A stretch of DNA of 64,000 nucleotides from Echinococcus granulosus (taxonomy: Eukaryota > Platyhelminthes > Cestoda > Cyclophyllidea > Taeniidae), in NCBI RefSeq assembly GCF_000524195.1, contig NW_020170478.1, positions 210,951-274,950 of the forward strand. The letters are read 5' to 3'. Both the position numbers and the translations under genes were made by a program. The stretch's first letter is position 1. Every line of letters begins with the position of its first letter. Below, in pieces: positions 51,501 through 61,621 of the stretch. The notes beneath the pieces are model-generated. The model saw only the letters and a list, made by a program, of their open reading frames with translations, did not search any database and was not told where the DNA came from.

Positions 51501-54500
51501 CTTGAGAAGATAGACCCTATAAGATAGTGCCAAGTGATAATCAGGTGTGGGCGTTATCGATACCCAAATAAAATCAGGTGCTTTACATGAGCCACTTAAC
51601 CAAAATACACGTCTCAATAGGCAGCAAAAAAATCTTTCATGTGTCTCCTCTCTAATACTTACCCCTAAAGAAGTGGGGAAATTTTCTCCCATATACAGTG
51701 AAATTAACTGTATTTCACACTGTCAGTAGTGTTTAAAATGCTATTAACTCTCTACATATGACCAGCTAGAATTATCAGTCAACTCAGTGTATCAGCCAAA
51801 ATGAAAGAAGATGTCTTAAACTTAATGACCCGATATGATATAGGAATAAAACTAGTAAAAAACTATTTGTTTAATATTTTCCTTCTCTGAATATGACCTT
51901 GAAGACAAACGATATCCTTTTCCAATCAAAGGCACCGTAAATTGTTAATGAGAAATCGCGTCTCCAGGGTAATCGGCCACCTAATACTTAACGGCCTGAT
52001 TTATATAAAGCGAAACAAATTTGCCCACTTTACAATTAATAAACTTGGGAAAGTCACCGGTTCTTCATTTTCAATGTGACTAATGTGTCAAAACCTTTAT
52101 CGAATCAGATCGAACATTTCACTATCACTTGTCTAGGAGGTATGAAACGTAGCCAATGAAGTAGTCATATAGCTTTCCTTTCAGAATATTTTCTTAAGAG
52201 ATTATCGATCACTACCCTGGGGCATTACCGCAATTATACAATTCCAATTTTGATTTCGGGTTTTTGAGTGGAATCAAACGTTCCATTTTGAATTAATTAC
52301 CCGATTTTGAATGACACTTAACAAGACGCTCAGATCTTGCGGAAGCGTACAATTCGTGTTTAATGACGTCAATGTCATTTGTAAGCGCTAAGGTAGCAGT
52401 TATTCACTATTCACCCTTTCGATATGTATACATTTATATGAGCTCAAAAACCTTAAAGTTTCATTGTATTTCCAGGTGGGAAATAGCATCAGAATTGGGA
52501 CCATCCTCTTCTTTCCTTGCCTTTTCGCCTATGAATGCATCCTTTACTTGCTCTCAGCAGATCCCTCCATCTATGCGCACTTTCTTGAAAAAACGGCCGT
52601 TTTTGTCTCCTGGGTTAGTCTTATTACTGGGGTAAGTGCCTCACCGATTATTTTATTTGGTTGATTTATTCCTGTCACAACAAATATCCCCGAATTATTG
52701 GCCTGTTATTATAAGAAATGGATCCTGATTCTATTTTGGCAAGTACTTCAGCCAACAAATTAGCATTCATCTGGTGGTTATTAGGCGAAGTTTGATAAAG
52801 TCTAGGGCTATTGTTGTTCATGCCAGGTCGGTATTTTTAGTTATCTTGAAGACAGAACAAAAGTGATTGTAGGAGCTGCAGTAATTCCGCATTTTTCGGC
52901 ACTATCGCCACCCATATTTGTACATCTGCTTCAGTAGAGCTTAATTAATGTCTTTAGAGCGGCTTTGCTACAGAACCACTCGTCAGTACCACCGAAATAC
53001 CGTAAGACGTTTTGGTGCTTCAGTTTTGGTACAGTACTGTTTAAGATTTGTTTATTTAGCTAAAATTGGGTGTTCCACACGCTGGGCTTTCTCTATCGTG
53101 GTCGAGATCATCATTACCGTTTAGATGGCAAATTGTCTTTAAAACATTTTTGAGTAGGCATCTGTCAGACTTTGCAACTTCCTTATCTAAAAAAGTTCAC
53201 CTTCATCACCTTGCTCCATTTCTCTCTTATTTGAGGGAGATTTTCTTATTTTTTTATCTCTTGCAGCTATGGACGAGGGTGGTGTTTCTAGCTGGTCGTA
53301 AAATGGCTCTAATGCCGCACAGATTCGTGATCTGCTATCTGGATTGCACCTTATTTACCACCAACATTGTCGTTTTGAGCGCACTCTTCAAGTCTTGGAT
53401 ATATGGTAAGAGATTCGTATAATATTTTACATTGCAAAACAATCACTGCTAAGTTGAAAATTAAGCTTTTTTAGTATTCACCAAAAAAGGGGAGGTTCCC
53501 ACCGAATGATGGTAGCATCGTCCGGTTGACGTGGTTAAAAGTCCTGTTGAACACACGGATTACAAGGCAGAGGATATGTAGCTGATATCCACCTTCATTC
53601 GTCAAAAAGCTCTTCAGTACGGTAAAACGGATCCAGCCCTTGAGTCAATAGATTTCCTAGCTAGTGATCCACTACGGTGAACAGAAAAGTCAAAATCTCT
53701 CACACGAATTATTTATCAAGTTTTCTACGATATTATACCCGAATTCAAACCTACCAATTGCTCCGAAAACAAGACCACTTGAAGCCTCTTACTTGGAGAC
53801 ATTCTAAGGGGAACTTCTCCATCCTATGTCTCGAATTGTTGACCTTTCAGCCCAAACATCGAGTCCACTGGACATATGTTGGGCATGACCACCTAGTCTT
53901 GGAAGAATCTTGACCAAATGAAGAAAACGAATGCACTGATTGCAAAAGAACTGAAGTTACAAGCTCAATTTACTTGTCATCCCTTCTCCCAAAATTGTCC
54001 TCAATTTGAGTAGTATATTTATCTTTTAACTCATGAACTTGTCTAAGAATAGGCGAAAGTACATTGCCATATCATCATTTTGTTAACTTAGGGGCGACTA
54101 AGAGCCATTTTGCTTGTGCCCCACCTTCCTTCTCGCGATGGCAGACAGGCGAAATAGTGGCTACTGTTGTTTACTCAAAAGCGTTTGTTTGAACAGTAAC
54201 AGTTAATTTTCCGACCGAACTGACTTTGCCAAGAAGAAAGAAACCGTGAGATGTCATGACTTAGAAATGGGTCTTTGTGGCCTCAACGAGGGCTGGTTAG
54301 TACATTGTCAAGGTCACTCAAAGTGAATTATTCCCAGGGATTTGGCATGAGACTAAGGCATGGGACAATATCAGTGACCTCTGGTGACACAAAATGTCAT
54401 GGACGAGATGGAATCATCCACCTACAAAAAATATGCTCAAACATGCTGCGCAGGGGGATTTGTCACTGTCGTTGTCACCGTTGTGCTACCTGGACTTGTC

Positions 54501-57500
54501 AAGGAGGCTTGCAATGTCATTTTTTGGTGGATGGGTGGGTGGATGTGTAGAGGGCTAAATGTAATTTCCTCGGTACCGATCTTCTACCTCCTTTACAAGG
54601 TTGGGATACAGCTGTCTTTAAATTTTAATACTTGATGGCATCCCTAGCAGTACCTCAGATGCCACAGTGGTGGCAGCGCGGTCGAATAGGTCTGACAGCT
54701 TTTACTGATTGTCAAGATTGTGGTGTCTTCAGCCGGCAGTTAGCAGTAGACTCGCATCTTGGTACGTCAGAGAGTTCCTCTAGAAGAGAGGCATCAGCTC
54801 TGAAGGAACTGGGTTTTTTGACACGCACTACTAAAGATGCATCCTAGTTTTAATCTTCCATCACAATCAGGAACGATACAAGGTCTGAATTGGGCGAATC
54901 GTCCATAATGAAGTGGAGCAGTGGACTGTGTATGAAGGCTGGGGATAGCTCAATCAGGCGTCTAGACAGTTCCAAAATGGTGCTGAAACCTAAGTCCCCT
55001 GATAGAGAAAACTTGATATCTTCTGTTTTAGATCCAACAGCACGCATCACATTGACCGACTACATCAAATTCTCCTTCTACCTCTCCGCCTATTACTGTA
55101 CTCGCATGTGGACGGCCTTCATCTGCATTGGAATGCTGATTCAACAACGTGAGGCTAGACTGATGCCACGACGAAATCGCACCGTCTTCTACATCTTCGG
55201 CCTGTTGTAAGTCACTCAGTCAAAGTGCGTAACCTCAGGGGTAGTGTCTGGAGCGCCTCTCCAAAATCCATGGTTTTCGGTCTTGATCTGAGCATTATCG
55301 TAATCACCCTTCCATGTCGTCCATTCCAACAGTCGCCAAGGTGACAAGACTCAGGCATGAGATAGAATGGGGATCATGTGCTAGGCTGTGCTGAGAGTTA
55401 AGCAATTTTTGACTACGAGTACATTCCATATGCCGGAAATTTCTCACGGAATTGCTTACCGAAGGACATCACACCTCCGTACCCGTTTTTCTCGGATTTC
55501 GCCTCACTTTCCTTCCCACTTCACACTACTTAGACACCCACAGCAACACGCTTGCAAGCAGTTCTTCACCACCGAGGACTGTGGATCCACAACACCTAGC
55601 TTGCAACTTCTATGAATGTTGTGTACAAGGAGACTTCCTCCTATTGGATGATCTTGATTATTCAGTCAGTGGAAGGAAAGTGACGTGAGGAGGTGTTTAC
55701 CAAAAAGGTGGTATGGGGTGGCTTGAAAGGGTACGTGATTGAATCGGAGGGTGCTGCTGCCTCACTCTTGGTCTAACCTTCCATAGTTGCCTTAAACTTC
55801 TCTTAGTACTGATGGGCGTCTAGTCTTGATTTGTGGTTCTATTGGCGAAGCAATTGAAATCACAACTGAGGTTATTTCAATGGAGGGGTCACTGAAGAAG
55901 CTACTGATTGTCACTTATGAAAACTACATCTACTTGAAGAAAACAAAGATTCGACCTTGTTTTTGATTTGCTAGAAAATAATTGTTGCCACTTCTATTTT
56001 AGGGCACCAATCCTCCTCACTGTTTCCATGAAAATCATTTCCCATGATGTTCGGCACCAAGACGTCAACCCATTCTATCGATATGGAACGGTGCAGGTAA
56101 GTAGAAACATACTGTGTTGGTAGTCAAGCTGGATAAGTTGATGAACCCAGGATGCGTGGATTGATGGATGGACGGATGGATAGGTAGATAGAACCGCTCC
56201 ATTTCGTTACCGTATCAATGCCATCTAGCCACCTTTTGAAGTTATTCTTTGTTCCTCCTAAACCATGCAAGCCGTGATTCTGCGGGTGCCTCCAAAGCAC
56301 TGAACTCCTGTCCCCACCTCCATAATTAGCCTTTAATGCCAACCTCGACACCGTGGTAGGTAGCAAATGTCGTCGGTCTTTCCATGGCCTTCATATCCTT
56401 AGCCTGTCAAAGTGGATGCCTTCCACGTACGACACAGGCATAAATCCATTCCAGATGTACATCATCAACCTCCCCGAAAGGGTCTTCTGAAGGAGACCGC
56501 AAGTCGAAATGCGAATATCCCATCGTGAAAACAGCTTGATTTTATTTTTGAAAACTCACTTTTTTAACTGCAAAATCCGCAAATCGGTTAGCAAAATGCG
56601 AGTAAAATACGCCTCGTGGCTTATTTAAAAATATTTTGAGGTTCAATTTAATTAAAAATTACAGCCAGTACTAATTGAGTTTTCAGTAATTTTTACATTG
56701 TAGTCATAAGGAAATTCCAAAAATCATTAATCCTTTTTTATGATTTTAGCAAAAATTTACACTGGCAGTACTTATAATCTGCTTTCTTGGATCGGTTGTT
56801 CCCCTAATCCTGCAGTTCTGCCTGAGTTCTCGGGGTAGCAAATTTCCCTGTTCTTCCAACTCCCTCGTAAGCAAGTTATTTCACTTTTTACCCTTCTCAA
56901 AAAAGGGAAAATTTGTCTTTTTTTTTAAACATGTAAACACGTTGTAACTACAGTTGTCAATTCGCCAATTTACAATTTGTGGCAGCATATCTTTAACTTG
57001 GTGGCCATTTTTGCAACAATAAATTTATTTGTTTTTTCTTTAAAAGCGTTTAACATTTTCACGCCGCAATTTCTCCAGGAGCGCTAAGAATGGCTACGCT
57101 CCCTTAGCCAATGGCAGCGCGGTCCACGAGGGTGCCGCTAAGTCGGGGACCGAGCGCCTCCTCCCGTAAGTTTGTGTCCAATTCCCTTTCTTAAATAGCG
57201 GATATCTTTAATGAAGTTTGTTCAACTTTGGTCCACTTTTGTACAGCGAAGCCATTCCACTAACAAACGATGTCGAGGGAATTGAGAAGGAGGAAGTAAA
57301 TGCGGGGGTGATAGTTGACCAATCACCGACTCAGGGGGAGGACTCCGAGTCCACGGCAGATCCTAACAACAAAGATGGACAAATTCATCGACACTTTGCT
57401 GTAGTTGGTCTTAATCTTGTGGGCATGGTATTTGTGAGTCCACTTTCGTTATCTGTAGAATGATTAAAAACTATCGGGAGTGTCGAAGTGCAGGGGTTTT

Positions 57501-58588
57501 AATTAAGCAAATGAATTTGTAATCGTAGAGGTGCTGAAATTGAATGGGGAGCATTTACTTCGGGTTAAGCAGCCCTGTCTTTCTTTAAAAAAATGATGCC
57601 TTCGACCGTTTTAGCTCGTGTAGATCAATTGTGGACGGGGCAGTGGCATTCATTCGTAGTTTCCTTCTTTTTCACTTCTTAGGGAATGTGTGGCTGCCTT
57701 TGGAGGCTACTGGACCTGCGAATATCGACGACGGTTATTGTGTTGGAGTTTATAGATCAGGTTTTCAATTTCGGTCAGGGCTTCCTCGTCTTTTCGCTCT
57801 ACGGATTGGATGTGGAATGCATCTCCAAACCACTGTTGCTGATGCAAGTCTCCTTGTTTTTTTTTTATAAAACTGACCATCCAATGTTGATTGTGTCATC
57901 TCGAGTGTGGTGAATTGTTAGGTGTGAAATGGTTACATGAGCGCAGCGGAAATCCTTGGACAGCGAAGAGTTTGTGCAGATAAGCACTTAGTTTATACAC
58001 AGCCTATTTCTTTAAGGGATAAGTGGAAGAATTCTGCATGTTGTCCCTTCTGCATTCTTTCAACCATCCAATTTTTCTGTCACATTTAGCTGTTCCAAGT
58101 TTCGAGAGCGCATAACCATTTGGTTCCTGGCCCTTAAACGGCCGAGAAGACACAGAACAGAGGCTGAGTCAGGAGGGGATGAGGGCTTGCGGGTGAGAAT
58201 TCCCACAAGACAGACTTCCAGTTGGAGAATTGCGGAGAGTTTTGCTCTCCTTCATCTAGACGCTTGTGTCGTCGAAATCTGCAAGCCCGTTCTGTAAGTC
58301 GCCTACCTTACCCATTATCTATCTTTCTACTGGCAGTGTATAAGTACCTCCACTTTTTTCCATCCTAACAGATTGCCAACACGGGAGGTGAAACGTGCTT
58401 TTGTGCTCGCCGATTTCCACGAGTGGCTATTAAAACGCAATATTTGCAGCAATCTGAACGAGGTGCTATCACTCCTCCTCTCCTTGGAGCTCAACGACTA
58501 CGCTCGCGGCCTCAGTGTCACCTCGGTCTACGCACTCGACCCGGAGTCCTGTGAAAAGAGCGTCTTTGAATTCACCCTCCTCAACTAA
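42586..58588 (+). CDS. GPR155: GPR155/LYCHOS orthologue: PIN-like transporter fused to a GPCR-like bundle and DEP domain
   Basis: In mammals GPR155 (LYCHOS) is a lysosomal membrane protein that senses cholesterol and signals to mTORC1. Exons: 42586-42855, 45817-46009, 48297-48490, 49013-49130, 49678-49792, 50009-50165, 52476-52631, 53267-53405, 55032-55206, 56003-56096, 56750-56866, 57089-57165, 57247-57427, 57683-57847, 58100-58293, 58372-58588. All phases agree, giving 853 aa against about 870 in human. N-terminal PIN-type blocks are visible: SKAQARGFGRFVYRYAISA, LTDSNDIAVMYP and ALFYLGLVCVNAG. The GPCR-like half includes LPHR-type MPHRFVICYLD and ends with the diagnostic DQVFNFGQGFLVFSLYGLD. 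A hydrophilic linker of about 80 residues (exons 12-13) precedes it. The last exon, with FVLADFHEWLLKRNI, is a divergent DEP-like domain. The acceptors of exons 12 and 15 were chosen because the nearer upstream AG gives a stop. Confidence 0.95.
42856..45816. other. GPR155 intron 1
   Basis: A 2.96 kb intron containing GGAT units near 43199-43232, scattered atcc words to about 43440, an inverted ATCC tract at about 43850-43893, and a C run near 44993-45007. The small ORFs at 43627, 44386, 44463 and 45525 show no recognisable domain. Confidence 0.6.
43199..43893. repeat. GGAT tract and oppositely oriented ATCC tract flanking about 0.6 kb
   Basis: gaatggatgaagggatgg-type sequence at the left end and catcccgtatccatcc-type sequence at the right end are in inverted orientation. 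They could be two independent microsatellites or the ends of a small inverted-repeat element. Confidence 0.4.
46010..48296. other. GPR155 intron 2
   Basis: A 2.29 kb intron joined by one base plus two bases to make a Phe codon (ends YPT-F-QILHP). It holds a run of nine G near 47480-47488 and ORFs at 46905, 47753 and 47978 without recognisable domains. Confidence 0.6.
50166..52475. other. GPR155 intron 6
   Basis: A 2.31 kb intron. The flanking exons align to mammalian GPR155 without a gap once joined (RYAVAPNL then VGNSIRIG), so no missing exon is expected. It contains a short catccatccac tract near 50364-50376. Confidence 0.6.
53406..55031. other. GPR155 intron 8
   Basis: A 1.63 kb intron. 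A short ggatgggtgggtggatg tract lies near 54528-54544. The ORFs at 54275, 54384 and 54632 are not recognisable. Confidence 0.5.
56134..56190. repeat. Short GGAT/GATG tract in GPR155 intron 10
   Basis: Words such as gattgatggatggacggatggat lie just after the exon ending at 56096. They belong to the same tetranucleotide family as the arrays near 23.2 and 38.0 kb. Confidence 0.6.
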
Positions 58589-58946
58589 GGCTCGTGTATT
58601 GTATTTTTGTGTGAGCTGCCTTTCCTTTTTTTTCTTTTTTCACTCGACACACCTTTAAAGAAGCAATTGAACAGTTGAAGTACATTTGAATTCTTCTTTT
58701 TTTTCCGTCCTTCTCGAGGTTTAAAAGTTGCACTGTTAATTATCACCAAAATTGAATTATTCGCGAGATGGCAATCATGTATTATTAAATTATTTACAAA
58801 GTGACTGTTAAATGGCATTTTGTGTGAATTTTAAGTGGCAGCGAAATTGATTTCATGGAAAAGTTGTGCACCCCGCAAATTGGGAGGGGGCGAAGTGGAG
58901 GGGACTTCTTTCAGTCTCTCACAAATAGGTGGTGTGGAGCCCCGCC

Positions 58947-59012
58947 CTGGTGGTCCCTCTACCCTCCTGGGAGGTGGATGTGATGCTACTGGTATTCTAA
59001 GCGGACCACCAG
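58947..59012. repeat. 10-bp perfect inverted repeat just downstream of GPR155
   Basis: CTGGTGGTCC at 58947-58956 and GGACCACCAG at 59003-59012 are exact reverse complements. The 46-nt spacer contains a second small stem, CCTCC with GGAGG. It lies about 360 bp past the GPR155 stop. Confidence 0.6.
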
Positions 59013-60613
59013 CAGGTGGGGGCGTGGGGGAGAGGAGGTATCTAAAATCTTGAGAAAATCACGGCAGGAGGTCCGCCGGGGCCATTTAGGGGATCACGAC
59101 CAGCGCGTTCCAGCTTCTGCAGGTCTAAAAATCCGGTACCTCAGGTTCCGAGAAGGAAAGAATGACATAGTTGAAGGAGCATGGAGGTAATGTAGCCTCC
59201 TCAGGCATTTCCGAGGTGTGGAAGAATGGTTTTGCCTTTGTCTGGAGAAGAAATGACGCAAGGCATGGTGGGGAGTTCACATCGCCCACTACTAGCAGGA
59301 CCTGACATTTGACCCTTGAACGTGCCAAACCTGGCACCTTTGACACTCTTCCTGTGGTGGTGTAATTAAGTGATGGAATTCCTCCAACAGTAAATTTATT
59401 ACTCTGTTGTTATGACCCGCTTCGGTTTCTGGACAGTCGTCATGATTGATGATCGCCATTACGCCCTAATGATGGTTTTAGTGGAGTAGGCCAGACAGAA
59501 AATTCTTTTTTTCTCCTCTCTTGGGGAAAAAAAGAAACGCGTCATGAAGTAGGAAAGTAATTCCCAGCTGTTGGAATCTAACTGGAGGCACATCGATAGG
59601 CCAGGTGACCGCAAACTTTAAAGGGCATCCGTTGCAGTCATCGAACCGGTTTTAACCAATCGCCATCTCTCGGTGTCATGATTTAATCGTCATCCACGGC
59701 GCCTTCAACTGTTGCCGGGGCCTTCTTCACAGGTGATCACGGCGTCGACGATGGAATTGTGCTGCAGTGAGAAGACTTCGCATTGCTGTAGTGCCTCGAG
59801 TTGTTCCACGTGTGTTGGAGGCGAGGCCTGAGGGCTGATCTACAACGGCATTGCAAGTTACCACTGCCTTCCAAAGAAGGTACAAGTCAATCGCAATCTC
59901 CACAAATGCCTTCTTTTCGCCATTCCTACCTGCGTTTAATTTCCTGCCTCCCGGGTGAGGAACTTCAGTATCCTCCTTCCACTCCCACAGGTAGGATTTC
60001 CAGTAAGAGGGATGAGATGGCGGTGCGCTGACTGGTCTTGAAGAAGACCCTTCACCATCCGCTCGCGTTGTACTGGGAAGACGGGTCTTCACCGTAGTTG
60101 TTGACCCCTCGGGAAAAACAAAAGTTCGCATAGTGACGGCTAGTATCCGCATTCCGTCACCCAGGCACGGTTCCTCCTGTAGGATGAAGTGCTGCCTGCC
60201 CTGGAAGTGTCAGGTGGGGTGGTGGATCGTTGGGGCGGGGGGAAGGGGGACTTGCCAATGATTTGTTCGTTCTCCAAATGCCATTTGTCATCACAAGTCA
60301 GGGCAGGAAACAATCCACGCTTCCCTGTGCGTTTTTTGAAGGTGGAGGAATAGGTTAGTGGTCCTCGCCGTTGAATGCCACGGTAATTTAAGTTCACTAG
60401 GGGGAGAAGAGTAGCCTCTTCAAGGAGCGTGATGGGTCTTGGCGGTACCTCCCATTCCCCCGGGCGTCATCAACTCTGTGCCACAAGCCACTGGAAGAGC
60501 ATCCATGGAGCCGAGGTGGATTCGCCTAGCGGAGTAGACCATCTCTTTCGAATCACCTCGGACGATAGGCCAGTTGAAAATAGACGGTTTCGACCCTAAC
60601 CCTGCTAAGTTAC

Positions 60614-60985
60614 TTGGGGCTGGGATGTTTACCTTACTCAAGACTTATTCTGCCGCTCCCCGCCTTTCCCGCCCAAGAGTGGATGCTTTCCCCCTATGGT
60701 CACCGAATGCGGTCCCGATCTGCATCACAGAATGAGAAGTATCAAAATGATCCTTTGAAGAGGTTACTAAGGCGCTTAGTTGGAAAATCTAGCGCTGGAG
60801 ATCCATCCAACTACCCCGGAGATCGAAGCGTCGGAATGAGTGCTAGTGGATTTACTCCCCCCTCCCCGTCCCTTCCGACAAATCAGTTTGTTACCGGCGT
60901 TGAGTTCCAAAACCACATGGCACCACATGAATCGGTTCGAGCATCAAGGTCACGCATATCCACGCGCACACGCAATGGAGGTTAG
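60614..60985 (+). CDS. Possible coding exon, unknown protein
   Basis: A 123-codon open frame in a CpG-rich segment. The part from MRSRSASQNEKYQNDPLKRL onward is rich in Ser, Arg and Pro and looks more protein-like than neighbouring frames. An AG then GTTAGA donor-like site occurs at the end, just before the TAG. No domain is recognised, no upstream exon was found, and overlapping ORFs exist in other frames. Treat it as a candidate first exon of a gene running rightwards, or as chance. Confidence 0.25.
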   Translation: MGLGCLPYSRLILPLPAFPAQEWMLSPYGHRMRSRSASQNEKYQNDPLKRLLRRLVGKSSAGDPSNYPGDRSVGMSASGFTPPSPSLPTNQFVTGVEFQNHMAPHESVRASRSRISTRTRNGG

Positions 60986-61312
60986 ACAAAACCACCGTCG
61001 CCACCGCCCGTCTTTTGTTTATGTGGCGGTTGTTGCTGTGGCGCGTGCACGTCCACGCACGCACGCATGCAAAAAAGCCCCGCAATGCACCAACATCAAC
61101 GTCAACATCACACCACTGAACGGAAGTCAGCCCAGCCCGCTGTACACGCAATACCCAATGCTAGCTATTGCCATCTCCTCCGGCAGCCAATGAACTACTG
61201 GTTTCAAGGTCACACACACGTACACATACAGCTACACACATACACAAGCTAGAGGCGAAGATGGAGCTAACGTGTGAGAGAGAATGCTAGTGAGGGAGAC
61301 GTGAATGCGTCA

Positions 61313-61403
61313 TCTCACACACACATACACACACACACGCAGGCGGGTTGTTGTAGCAGCTACAGCGGCTTGCCTACTGTTTGTGTGCGTGTGTGTATGC
61401 GTG
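61313..61403 (+). ncRNA. MicroRNA-precursor-like hairpin between CA and TG arms
   Basis: The core is centred on 61358 (tgtagcagctaca at 61352-61364). Positions 61341-61357 pair with 61359-61375 at every base, counting five T-G wobbles. After a short internal loop the CA-rich left arm (61321-61338) pairs with the TG-rich right arm. The wobbles work only in a plus-strand transcript. No known microRNA was recognised, so this is a structural call only. Confidence 0.3.
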
Positions 61404-61409
61404 TACGCG

Positions 61410-61440
61410 CTTCTTTGTGTGTGTGTGTGTGTATGTGTGC
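61410..61440. repeat. TG microsatellite
   Basis: About 20 bp of pure gt repeat followed by gtatgtgtgc, immediately right of the hairpin arms. Confidence 0.85.
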
Positions 61441-61621
61441 GCATGGCCTGCCTGCCTGTTGATGTGACAAATTATCGCTTGTGTTAAATCCTGCCTGACT
61501 GTCTAAACAGGGAGTACCGACGAGAATGCATCCGCACCATTCGCCTCTGCAACAATGCCTCTTCTCCCACCCCACCCCCACCGTCACACCAACTGTTTTA
61601 GATTCTGTCCTCTCCCTATTT

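Noticed and set aside
59727..60641. Three consecutive minus-strand ORFs (141, 85 and 73 codons)
   Set aside because: Different frames, no domain, GC-rich composition that suppresses stops. A degraded element cannot be excluded but is not supported.
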